From positions 1 to 8,117 of the forward strand of contig JAJYGM010000805.1 in NCBI GenBank assembly GCA_021785095.1: DNA of 8,117 bases. Reading direction: 5' to 3'. The notes beneath the pieces were generated by a model, which saw only the letters and a program-made list of their open reading frames with translations, had not been told where the DNA came from and ran no database searches. The position numbers were made by a program, and so were the translations under genes. Source of the DNA: Actinomycetes bacterium (GTDB lineage: Bacteria; Actinomycetota; Acidimicrobiia; Acidimicrobiales; Bog-793). This document shows positions 1 through 5,661 of this stretch, piece by piece; position 1 is the first letter of the stretch, and the number at the start of each line of letters is the position of its first letter.

Positions 1-8
1 CACGAGGC

Positions 9-785
9 GTGAGGCTCAGCGCAACGGGTCGCTGGTTGGCGCCCCTGCTCGTCGCGAGCGGCGGTTCGACAGGCTGTTACGCCTCCGAGCTCGTGACGAC
101 CACCGCCCGGTTCGGTGCCGAAAGCGTCAAGTCGATCGCCGTCGCCGCGACCGCACCGCTGTCGCCGTCCGGCCTCGAGGTGCTCTCCTCCGGCGCCCGC
201 GCGATCTCGCCGCGCCGCGACTTCTGGTGGGCGACGGTCGCCACCGGGGCAGGAGTCGCCAAGGTGGCAGCCGAGCAGCCGGATGGAACGACCGAGATCA
301 CGCGCCCGAGAGGGGGCATCGCTCTCGTCGGAGGTGTCGTCCGAGCAGCAGAGGTGTCCGCCTTCTTCAGCGTGGTAGCCGAGACGGCATCGGGGCGGTC
401 GCTGCACTCGATCGGCTTCCTCACCGGATGGGGACCACGCACCGCCGGCGCCGCCACCGGTCCGGCAGCGGGCAGCTCCGCCTCGACGGGCTGCGCCCGA
501 GGACTGGCGGGCGGGGCTCCCCGCGTCGGGGCAGCGGCCTCCGCCAACACCTCTGGCACTCCTGGCTCCTCGGGCACGAGTCCCTCGGTCACGCGGAGCG
601 TCCTCCGAGCAGCCGCGGGAGTCGTGGCTGGTCTTTGTCGGGCTCATGCACCCGCGGCCGTCACGGTGATCGAGGTCCGCGTGCTCTCTCCCGCATCGGC
701 CGAGGCCGTCTACCGCCTCGGCGGCGGGCGCCTTCGCACCGGGAGGGCGGTGTTGAGCCGCTCCGGATTGTGGGAGGTCAGCTGA
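9..785 (+). CDS. Hypothetical Ala/Gly/Ser-rich, possibly exported protein; may begin upstream of the window
   Basis: I do not recognise this protein. From the GTG at 9 it has 258 residues, rich in Ala, Gly, Ser and Val. Third codon positions are strongly G/C, as in the certain genes nearby. The first 25 residues contain Arg, then a short hydrophobic stretch (LAPLLVA), then STGC, loosely like a lipoprotein signal; this is weak. The middle (about 140-200) is low in complexity. The last 40 residues (from AVTVIEVRVLSPASAEAVYR to the end SGLWEVS) alternate hydrophobic and polar residues and look like a folded beta-rich C-terminus, which favours this strand and frame. The reading frame stays open to base 1, no well-spaced Shine-Dalgarno precedes the GTG, and the true start may lie outside the window. 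An antisense frame at 77-592 shares the same third positions but looks less protein-like. It is convergent with whiB; the 45 bases between (786-830) show no clear terminator. Confidence 0.5.
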   Translation: MRLSATGRWLAPLLVASGGSTGCYASELVTTTARFGAESVKSIAVAATAPLSPSGLEVLSSGARAISPRRDFWWATVATGAGVAKVAAEQPDGTTEITRPRGGIALVGGVVRAAEVSAFFSVVAETASGRSLHSIGFLTGWGPRTAGAATGPAAGSSASTGCARGLAGGAPRVGAAASANTSGTPGSSGTSPSVTRSVLRAAAGVVAGLCRAHAPAAVTVIEVRVLSPASAEAVYRLGGGRLRTGRAVLSRSGLWEVS

Positions 786-830
786 CGCGCCGGCTCGCGC
801 TCGGCTCGACGAGGCAGTGAGCGGGACTGA

Positions 831-1124
831 TCAGGAAGCGCGGCGCCGGCGGGCGGCGAGCCACGCCTTGCGCAACTTGCGACGCTCCTCCTCGGAGGTC
901 GCGCCCCACACGCCGGACTCCTGGTTCGTCGCCAGCGCGAACTCGAGGCAAGCCTCCCTGACCTCGCACGAGAGGCAGACCGCTCGCGCTGCCTCGATCT
1001 GGTCCACCGCTTGCCCAGTCGTGCCGACAGGGAAGAACAGGTCTGGATCGGTATCCCGACAAGCCGCGGTCTTGCGCCAGTCGTCGGAGTCCCACTCGAT
1101 GGAGCGGGTCCAGGTCAGAGCCAC
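831..1124 (-). CDS. WhiB-family iron-sulfur transcriptional regulator
   Basis: This is a 97-residue WhiB-like protein, a small actinobacterial regulator that binds a [4Fe-4S] cluster, senses NO, oxygen or redox state and usually acts with the primary sigma factor. The four cluster cysteines are C22, C50, C53 and C59 (C-x27-C-x2-C-x5-C, the spacing of WhiB1-type proteins). They are followed by the turn motif GVWGA at 71-75 and a basic C-terminal tail (EEERRKLRKAW, then RRRR at 92-95) that would contact DNA. The segment DTDPDLFFPVG at 24-34 is typical of the family. The GTG start at 1124 is fixed by an ideal AGGAGG 5 bases upstream and by the usual short WhiB N-terminus. The turn is normally GVWGG, so the final Ala is a small variation. 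The subtype (WhiB1 versus others) cannot be assigned safely. The gene is divergent from the phosphodiesterase operon and has a CRP-like site about 54 bases upstream of its start. Confidence 0.96.
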   Translation of the reverse strand: MALTWTRSIEWDSDDWRKTAACRDTDPDLFFPVGTTGQAVDQIEAARAVCLSCEVREACLEFALATNQESGVWGATSEEERRKLRKAWLAARRRRAS

Positions 1125-1129
1125 CCTCG

Positions 1130-1135
1130 CCTCCT
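1130..1135 (-). promoter_or_regulatory. Ribosome binding site of whiB (AGGAGG)
   Basis: On the minus strand AGGAGG ends 5 bases before the GTG at 1124. It is a full match to the anti-Shine-Dalgarno core and decides the start against the longer open frames in this region. Confidence 0.85.
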
Positions 1136-1144
1136 GTGAGGTGC

Positions 1145-1150
1145 CGTATC
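1145..1150 (-). promoter_or_regulatory. Candidate -10 element of whiB (GATACG)
   Basis: On the minus strand GATACG is the best -10-like hexamer close upstream of whiB. Transcription would start near 1138, leaving a leader of about 14 bases that still contains the Shine-Dalgarno. The hexamer 17 bases further upstream (ACGAGC, 1168-1173) is a poor -35 and overlaps the CRP-like palindrome, which is what an activator-dependent (class II) promoter would look like. The assignment is inference from position and weak similarity. Confidence 0.3.
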
Positions 1151-1170
1151 GTCTTGTTCGCCAACCGGCT

Positions 1171-1186
1171 CGTGAACAGAGTCACA
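1171..1186. promoter_or_regulatory. CRP-like operator, proximal to whiB
   Basis: CGTGA-N6-TCACA matches 9 of the 10 defined bases of the CRP/GlxR consensus TGTGA-N6-TCACA; only the first base differs. Its centre (1178.5) lies 54 bases from the whiB start codon and about 40.5 bases upstream of the predicted transcription start near 1138. That agrees with class II activation, where the regulator overlaps the -35 region. In Mycobacterium tuberculosis whiB1 is known to be controlled by the cAMP receptor protein Rv3676, so the placement makes biological sense. The half-site GTCACAA recurs 13 bases away at 1194-1200. Confidence 0.5.
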
Positions 1187-1295
1187 AACTACGGTCACAA
1201 CACACACCAGCTGCAGCGATGAAGCGGGAGCCGGCCGGGTCGGCGAGCGGAACTGCTGTGCAGATGATAGGGCGAACGGCCGACCGCTGCAAGCA

Positions 1296-1311
1296 TGTGA
1301 GCACGAGCACA
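1296..1311. promoter_or_regulatory. Second CRP-like palindrome in the whiB/phosphodiesterase intergenic region
   Basis: TGTGA-GCACGA-GCACA matches 9 of the 10 defined bases of TGTGA-N6-TCACA, with G for T in the second half-site. Its centre lies 125 bases from that of the whiB-proximal site, close to 12 helical turns, and 166 bases upstream of the phosphodiesterase start. It could serve either divergent gene or be a chance match. Confidence 0.35.
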
Positions 1312-1469
1312 GACGGACATCCATCCTTCCGGTGCAGCCCAGTACCCCGAGGCCGACGTCGCCAAACCTTGCACGTCTCGCATCTTCGCCCCATTCGCGC
1401 AGCTCGCGTACCGCGCGCCCAGCGCCAGATCACGTGTGGGCGTGGCGTCGGCAGCATGACTGTCCGTCG

Positions 1470-2171
1470 ATGACCCTCGTCCTCGCTCACCGTGGCTCCG
1501 GCCCGCACGGGCCGGAGCGGGAGAACACCGTGGCAGCGTTTCTTGCGGCTCGCCGGTTCGGTGCCGACGGGGTGGAGCTCGACGTCAGGCGGACGGCCGA
1601 CCACCGGCTGGTCGTTCACCACGACGCCGAGCTTGCTGACGGGCGCCGCCTGTGCCTGCTCGAAGCGGGCGAGCTCCCAGAGGAGGTGCCGTCGCTCGCC
1701 GAGGCGCTCGAGGCCTGTGGAGACCTCGTCGTCAACGTCGAGATCAAGAACGCGCCGCAGGATCCGGACTTCGACCCTTCGCAATGGGTCGCCATGGCAA
1801 CTGCAGCCTTGCTGCTCGGGCGGGGCGGGGACGATCGCTTCGTCGTGTCGAGCTTCTCGAGGCGGGCGCTGCGGGCGTTCTCGCTGGAGGCGCCTCGTAT
1901 CGAGACTGCCTGGCTGGTCGGGCCCGGGGTCGCGGCGGACGAGGCCTGCGCCGGCGCGACGGCAGTCAAAACGGCGGGAGTCCACCCGTACGACACGTCC
2001 GTGGACGAGGAGTACGTCCGCATCGCCCGCAGGCAGGGCCTCGTCGTGCGCGTGTGGACGGTGGACGACCCCGTCCGGGTCGCCGAGCTCGCCCGGATCG
2101 GGGTCGAAGCGGTCATCACCAACGATGTACCGGCAGCTCAGGCGGGATGCCGTGCGGCCCAGTTGGCTTAG
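1470..2171 (+). CDS. Glycerophosphodiester phosphodiesterase (GDPD/UgpQ type)
   Basis: The 233-residue product is a cytoplasmic GDPD-family TIM barrel that hydrolyses glycerophosphodiesters to sn-glycerol-3-phosphate and an alcohol, using a divalent metal. Family landmarks appear in order: HRG at 7-9 (catalytic His and Arg), REN at 17-19 in place of the usual PEN, VELDV at 35-39 with metal ligands E36 and D38, VHHD at 49-52 (catalytic His), EIK at 91-93, VWTVDD at 195-200 and ITNDVP at 216-221. There is no signal peptide, and the length is normal for the short cytosolic form. The ATG at 1470 is chosen because the family begins a few residues before HRG; upstream GTGs at 1332 and 1434 would add an unconserved, Pro/Arg/Ser-rich extension. 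There is no good Shine-Dalgarno before 1470, so leaderless or coupled initiation is possible: a 5-codon frame (1456-1473) ends in TGA overlapping the start as ATGA. EtfB follows after 23 bases on the same strand, so co-transcription is likely. Exact substrate preference is unknown. Confidence 0.93.
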   Translation: MTLVLAHRGSGPHGPERENTVAAFLAARRFGADGVELDVRRTADHRLVVHHDAELADGRRLCLLEAGELPEEVPSLAEALEACGDLVVNVEIKNAPQDPDFDPSQWVAMATAALLLGRGGDDRFVVSSFSRRALRAFSLEAPRIETAWLVGPGVAADEACAGATAVKTAGVHPYDTSVDEEYVRIARRQGLVVRVWTVDDPVRVAELARIGVEAVITNDVPAAQAGCRAAQLA

Positions 2172-2194
2172 TCCCCCGGCCGTCGGGAACAATC

Positions 2195-2980
2195 ATGGAC
2201 ATGAACGTCGCCGTCTGCGTCAAGCAGATCCCTGATCCGGCGGGCGAGCTCTCGCTCGACCCGTCGACGAACACGCTCGTGCGCGAAGGCAAGCTCATCC
2301 TCGACGACTCCGACTCCTACGGTGTCGAGATGGCGCTCCAACTCGCCGAGTCGGCCGGCGGCGGCGACGTGACCCTCATCTCGATGGCCCCGAACGGAGA
2401 GACGTCCGGCCTGCGCACCGCTCTCGCCATGGGTGCCGCCGGCGCCGTCCTCGTCTCGGACGACGCCCTCGCCGGCTCCGATGCCCTCGGGACGGCCCGC
2501 GTGCTCGCGGCCGTCGTGCAGCGGATCCAGCCTGACCTCGTGCTGGCGGCGACGGAGTCGACCGATGGCTACACCGGCACGACGCCGGTGCAGCTTGCCG
2601 AGCTTCTCGGGTGGCCCTCCGTCACGTTCGCGAAGCACGTCGAGGTGACGCCCGACTCCGTCGCGGTGCGACGCCAGACCGAAGCCGGGTACGACGAGGT
2701 GACGAGCCCGCTGCCCGCGGTCGTCACGGTGACCGCCGGCGTGGTCGAGCCACGCTATCCCTCGTTCAAGGGGATCATGGCGGCCCGCTCGAAGCCCGTC
2801 GAGGAGCTCACGGTGAGCGACCTCGGCATCGATGTCTCTCGAGTCGGGTGGGCAGGTGCCCGGCAGGAGGTCGTGTCGGTGCAGGCGGCCGAGGAGCGGC
2901 AGTCGGGCGAGATCGTGACGGACGAGGGCGATGCCCACGAGAAGATCGTGGGCTACCTCGAGCGCATCAAGGTTCTCTAG
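2195..2980 (+). CDS. etfB: Electron transfer flavoprotein subunit beta
   Basis: EtfB (261 residues) pairs with EtfA to form the soluble FAD-containing ETF, which takes electrons from acyl-CoA and other flavin dehydrogenases and hands them to ETF:quinone oxidoreductase. The N-terminus NVAVCVKQIPDP (4-15) is the classical EtfB start. Further landmarks are LDDSDSYGVEMALQL at 36-50, ALAMGAAGAVLVSDD at 76-90, the nucleotide-binding loop TESTDGYTGTTP at 120-131, AELLGWPSVT at 135-144 and the signature around RRQTEAGYDEV at 159-169 followed by P-AVVTV. It ends with EPRYPSFKGIMAARSKP, the conserved arm region. ATG at 2195 is preferred because GGGAA lies 5 bases upstream; ATG at 2201 gives the more usual MNVAV start and is a close alternative. 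The stop codon overlaps the AGGAGG of etfA, so the two subunits are translated from one message in the usual etfB-etfA order. Whether this ETF is of the ordinary or bifurcating kind cannot be judged by eye. Confidence 0.96.
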   Translation: MDMNVAVCVKQIPDPAGELSLDPSTNTLVREGKLILDDSDSYGVEMALQLAESAGGGDVTLISMAPNGETSGLRTALAMGAAGAVLVSDDALAGSDALGTARVLAAVVQRIQPDLVLAATESTDGYTGTTPVQLAELLGWPSVTFAKHVEVTPDSVAVRRQTEAGYDEVTSPLPAVVTVTAGVVEPRYPSFKGIMAARSKPVEELTVSDLGIDVSRVGWAGARQEVVSVQAAEERQSGEIVTDEGDAHEKIVGYLERIKVL

Positions 2981-2984
2981 GAGG
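2979..2984 (+). promoter_or_regulatory. Ribosome binding site of etfA (AGGAGG), overlapping the etfB stop
   Basis: AGGAGG shares the last two bases of the etfB TAG and sits 8 bases before the GTG at 2993. It fixes the etfA start and implies coupled synthesis of the two subunits. Confidence 0.85.
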
Positions 2985-2992
2985 CCAGCGAC

Positions 2993-3958
2993 GTGGGAAA
3001 GATCTGGGTGCTCGCCGAGCAGAGCCATGGCGAGCCGGCGACCGTTTCGCTCGAGCTGCTGACCGCTGCTCGCGGGTTCGACGCCGACGTGCAGGCGGTG
3101 ACGTGGGGGGCCGGTGCGTCCGATGCCGCCGCCAAGCTCGGCGAGTACGGCGCAGTGAAGGTGTTCGACGCCGGGGACCTCGGCGAGTCACTGCCGGGTC
3201 CGCGCGTCTCGGCGGCCATCGCCAGCCTCATCGAGTCCGAGGGCGCACCCGATGCGCTGCTCGTCGGCCAGACCTATGACGGCCGGGATGTCGCCGGGCG
3301 GCTCTCGGTCCGGATCGACCGCCCTTTGCTCACGAACGTCGTCGGCCTCGCCAGGCAGGACGGGTCGTTCGTCTCCGAGCACGCCATCTTCGGGGGCACC
3401 CAGGTCCTGAACGCCAAGTTCACCGGCGACGGACCCGGCATCTTCGTCATCCGGGCGAAGTCGTTCGCCGCAGAGCCGGCGGGCGGGTCTGTGCCCGAGG
3501 TGGTGTCGATCGAGGCACCGGACACCGGCCGGAGCGACGGAGCGAGGGTGAAGGCGCGCCACGAGGAGGAGCGTTCGGGGCCACAGCTCGACGAGGCCGA
3601 GGTGGTCGTGTCCGGTGGGCGCGGGCTCGGGGCGGCCGAGGACTACGCCATGATCGAGGAGCTGGCCAAGCTGCTGAAGGGCGCAGCCGGCGCGTCGAGA
3701 GCGATCGTCGACGCAGGCTGGGTGCCTTACTCGCACCAGGTCGGGCAGACCGGGAAGACGGTGAAGCCGACGGTCTACATAGCCTGCGGCATCTCGGGAG
3801 CTACCCAGCACATGGTCGGGATGAAGAGCGCTAAGAACATCATCGCAATCAACAAGGACGAGTCGGCGCCGATCTTCTCGATAGCCGACCTCGGTGTCGT
3901 CGGGGACGTCCACAAGGTCCTTCCGAAGCTCATCGAAGCCATCAAGGCCAAGCAGTAG
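2993..3958 (+). CDS. etfA: Electron transfer flavoprotein subunit alpha
   Basis: EtfA (321 residues) is the FAD-binding partner of EtfB. Residues 1-185 form the pseudo-symmetric N-terminal domain (KIWVLAEQSHGEP at 3-15, VGQTYDGRDVAGRLSVR at 91-107). From about 200 comes the FAD domain: VVVSGGRGLG at 204-213, DAGWVPYSHQVGQTGKTVKP at 240-259, the family signature IACGISGATQHMVGM at 263-277, IIAINKD at 283-289, and APIFSIADLGVVGD at 292-305 before a C-terminal helix. R210 and the QVGQTG, ISGATQH and INKD stretches correspond to the FAD contacts of known ETFs. Length is normal and no part is missing. The GTG start lies 12 bases after the etfB stop and is supported by AGGAGG. No ETF:quinone oxidoreductase or acyl-CoA dehydrogenase gene is in the window, so the redox partners must be encoded elsewhere. 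Confidence 0.97.
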   Translation: MGKIWVLAEQSHGEPATVSLELLTAARGFDADVQAVTWGAGASDAAAKLGEYGAVKVFDAGDLGESLPGPRVSAAIASLIESEGAPDALLVGQTYDGRDVAGRLSVRIDRPLLTNVVGLARQDGSFVSEHAIFGGTQVLNAKFTGDGPGIFVIRAKSFAAEPAGGSVPEVVSIEAPDTGRSDGARVKARHEEERSGPQLDEAEVVVSGGRGLGAAEDYAMIEELAKLLKGAAGASRAIVDAGWVPYSHQVGQTGKTVKPTVYIACGISGATQHMVGMKSAKNIIAINKDESAPIFSIADLGVVGDVHKVLPKLIEAIKAKQ

Positions 3959-3978
3959 CGACGCTTGCGGCTTCCGCC

Positions 3979-4003
3979 GGCCCCCTCGACGGGTCGGGGG
4001 ACC
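3979..4003 (+). terminator. GC-rich hairpin after etfA, candidate terminator
   Basis: Starting 20 bases after the etfA stop, GGCCCCC (3979-3985) pairs with GGGGG-A-CC (3996-4003), with one bulged A and a 10-base loop. A smaller hairpin (CGGC-TTCC-GCCG, 3968-3979) sits just before it. There is no T tract, so this is a weak or factor-assisted terminator at best, but position and strength fit the end of the etfBA transcript. Confidence 0.4.
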
Positions 4004-4063
4004 GCTGCGACCGCCTCTGGCACCCCATCCGCGAACGGGCCCGCAAGATGGGAAGGGTGTCGG

Positions 4064-4083
4064 TCGTCACAGCTTCGTGACGA
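4064..4083. repeat. Perfect inverted repeat TCGTCAC-N6-GTGACGA
   Basis: Two 7-base arms (4064-4070 and 4077-4083) are exact reverse complements around the 6-base spacer AGCTTC. It lies about 144 bases before the O-acyltransferase start. It could be a dimeric-repressor operator or a small RNA hairpin. It is not a CRP site, because the half-sites point the wrong way. Confidence 0.5.
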
Positions 4084-4214
4084 GCTTGGCCCCCACCGGA
4101 CGGCACTCCCGGACGGTAGCGTGAACGCCTACTTGACGCTGAGATCACCCCGGTCGAGCCTGAGTATCGTTCCCTCGTCGGAGCGCGCCAGGCGCGTCGA
4201 CATCAGCAGTCACT

Positions 4215-4219
4215 GAGGG
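4215..4219 (+). promoter_or_regulatory. Ribosome binding site (GAGGG) supporting a TTG start
   Basis: GAGGG ends 7 bases before the TTG at 4227, an ideal spacing. Together with the conserved MLFPT-type N-terminus it makes TTG the start of the O-acyltransferase; there is no ATG or GTG nearby that would keep those residues. Confidence 0.75.
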
Positions 4220-4226
4220 CTGGCCG

Positions 4227-5660
4227 TTGCTCTTCCCCACCACCGATTTCGCGATCTTCTTCGGGATCGTCTTCACCCTCAATTGGCTGCTCGCGCCGTT
4301 CCCACGGTGGTGGAAGCTGTTCATCCTGGCGGCGAGCTACGTGTTCTACGCGTGGTGGGACTGGCGCTTCGTCTTCTTGCTGGCGGTCTCCACGGTCTTC
4401 ACGACGGTCGGTGGCGTGCTCGTCCACCGGGCACAAGGGGAGCGGGCGCGCCGCGGCTTCCTCGCTGCGACGATCACGGCCGAACTCGGCCTGCTCGGCT
4501 GGTTCAAGTACTACGGCTTCGCCTCGCAGAGCTTCGACAACGTGATGCACGGGCTCGGCCTGCACGGTTCGTTCCCCCTGTTGAACGTGACGCTGCCGGT
4601 CGGGATCAGCTTCTTCACCTTCATGGGTCTGTCCTACGTGATCGACATCTTCCGGCGAAAGCTCGTCCCGGCAAAGCCACTCGACGTCGCCGTCTTCGTG
4701 GCGTTCTTCCCGCACCTCGTCGCCGGGCCGATCGTTCGCGGTGCCGAGCTCATCCCCCAGATCGAGCGATCCCACCGGCGCAACCCGCGCCACATCGACC
4801 TGCCGCGGGCGGCGTATTTGATCATGGGAGGGCTCTTCAAGAAGGTCGTGCTCTCGAGCTACGTCTCGTCTGCCATCGTCGACCCGGTTTTCGCTGCTCC
4901 CGGTCAGCACTCGGCGCTCGAGAACCTGTTCGCCGTCTGGGGATACGCCGTCCAGATCTACTGCGACTTCTCGGGCTACACCGACATCGCGATCGGTTGC
5001 GCCCTGCTGCTCGGCTTCCGGTTCCCCGAGAACTTCAACGCCCCCTACACCGCGCGCACCCTCCAGGACTTCTGGCGCCGCTGGCACATGACGCTCTCGT
5101 TCTGGCTGCGCGACTACCTCTACATCCCCCTCGGTGGCAACCAGGGCGGGGACTCGTCGCTCTACCGCAACCTCATGATCACGATGGTCCTCGGCGGCCT
5201 CTGGCACGGGGCCGCCTGGACGTTCGTGGCCTGGGGAGCACTGCACGGCGTCGGCCAGTGCACCGGCCACTTCCGGCGCAAGCGGCGCCTTGCCGCCGGG
5301 CTACCGGCTCAGCGAGAAGGCAAGCTCGCTGTCGCCTGGCAACGTTTTGCCACCTTCCAGTACGTCTGTCTCGGGTGGGTGTTCTTCCGGGCCACTGGGT
5401 TCAGCAACGCGTGGGCCGTCCTGGAGCGGCTCTTCACGGGCTGGTCGACCCCGACGACCATGGTGACGTTCCCGGTCGTGCTCGCGATCTTCGTCGGCAT
5501 CGCCACGCAGTACGTGCCCCAGGGCTTCGCCGTGCGCTGCCAGCAGACCTTCGCTCGCTGGGGCCTGGTGCTACAGGGCACCTCGCTTGCTGCCATCATG
5601 CTTGTCATCACGACGCTCGGTCCCCCCGGCGTCGCTCCATTCATCTACTTCAGGTTCTGA
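4227..5660 (+). CDS. MBOAT-family membrane O-acyltransferase (AlgI/PatA/DltB-like)
   Basis: This 477-residue polytopic membrane protein belongs to the MBOAT family, whose bacterial AlgI-like members pass acetyl groups across the membrane for O-acetylation of polysaccharides. The N-terminus LFPTTDFAIFF (2-12) is the standard AlgI start. Landmarks include GWFKYYGF at 91-98, LPVGISFFTFMGLSYVID at 123-140, FPHLVAGPIVR at 161-171, CDFSGYTDIAIG at 246-257, FRFPENFNAPY at 264-274, FWRRWHMTLSFWLRDYLYIP at 282-301 and LGGLWHGAAW at 322-331. H287 and H327 are the two conserved histidines; H327 in LWHGAAW is the invariant MBOAT residue. I count roughly 10-12 hydrophobic segments, and the length matches the AlgI group. 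Translation starts at TTG, supported by GAGGG 7 bases upstream. The SGNH-type gene starts 1 base after its stop, so the two are made together. Acetyl is the likely acyl group from family knowledge; the acceptor is unknown. Confidence 0.95.
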   Translation: MLFPTTDFAIFFGIVFTLNWLLAPFPRWWKLFILAASYVFYAWWDWRFVFLLAVSTVFTTVGGVLVHRAQGERARRGFLAATITAELGLLGWFKYYGFASQSFDNVMHGLGLHGSFPLLNVTLPVGISFFTFMGLSYVIDIFRRKLVPAKPLDVAVFVAFFPHLVAGPIVRGAELIPQIERSHRRNPRHIDLPRAAYLIMGGLFKKVVLSSYVSSAIVDPVFAAPGQHSALENLFAVWGYAVQIYCDFSGYTDIAIGCALLLGFRFPENFNAPYTARTLQDFWRRWHMTLSFWLRDYLYIPLGGNQGGDSSLYRNLMITMVLGGLWHGAAWTFVAWGALHGVGQCTGHFRRKRRLAAGLPAQREGKLAVAWQRFATFQYVCLGWVFFRATGFSNAWAVLERLFTGWSTPTTMVTFPVVLAIFVGIATQYVPQGFAVRCQQTFARWGLVLQGTSLAAIMLVITTLGPPGVAPFIYFRF

Positions 5661-5661
5661 G

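Larger units (their letters stand above)
1125..1469. other. Divergent intergenic region between whiB and the phosphodiesterase
   Basis: These 345 bases hold no convincing gene; the open frames here are tails or shadows with no family resemblance. The region contains the whiB ribosome site and candidate -10, two CRP-like palindromes (1171-1186 and 1296-1311), and a direct repeat of GTCACAA at 1181-1187 and 1194-1200. For the rightward operon I see only a weak promoter candidate, TTGCAC at 1369-1374 followed after 17 bases by CATTCG, whose -10 matches poorly. The base composition is less G+C-skewed between 1165 and 1205 than in the flanking genes, as expected for regulatory DNA. Confidence 0.7.
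3959..4226. other. Intergenic region between etfA and the O-acyltransferase gene
   Basis: I see no gene in these 268 bases. The left part holds the hairpins after etfA. The middle holds a perfect 7-bp inverted repeat at 4064-4083. The right part should contain the promoter of the O-acyltransferase operon: TTGACG at 4133-4138 is a good -35, but the best -10-like bases (GAGTAT, 4162-4167) are 23 bases away, too far for a standard promoter. A GAGGG ribosome site at 4215-4219 closes the region. Confidence 0.6.

Noticed and set aside
778..1185. Longer minus-strand frame of 135 residues over whiB
   Set aside because: It is a different frame from the one encoding the four cluster cysteines, and AGGAGG points to the GTG at 1124 in the true frame.
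817..1473. 218-residue plus-strand frame across whiB and the intergenic region
   Set aside because: It is antisense to a certain WhiB gene and its product is Arg/Ser-rich without features; only its last five codons were noted separately as a possible mini-frame.
1182..2192. 336-residue open frame on the minus strand across the phosphodiesterase
   Set aside because: It is an antisense shadow of a gene with all GDPD motifs; its product is Arg/Pro/Asp-rich with no family features, and it would also cover the regulatory region of whiB.
2168..3913. Minus-strand open frames of 286 and 241 residues across etfB and etfA
   Set aside because: They are shadows of two well-recognised genes, rich in His, Arg and Asp, with no plausible start context.
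4133..4167. TTGACG as -35 with GAGTAT as -10 for the O-acyltransferase operon
   Set aside because: The spacer is 23 bases; standard promoters need about 16-19. At 17-18 bases the sequence is GAGCCT or AGCCTG, not a -10. Kept only as a remark on the region.
3959..4226. Possible riboswitch or small gene between etfA and the O-acyltransferase
   Set aside because: The hairpins are short and isolated with no multi-helix junction I recognise, and the short open frames there lack ribosome sites and look like random GC-rich sequence.
4203..5270. 355-residue minus-strand open frame across the O-acyltransferase gene
   Set aside because: Its composition is mostly Glu, Arg, Asp and Val with no hydrophobic core, the usual result of reading GC-rich membrane-protein DNA backwards.
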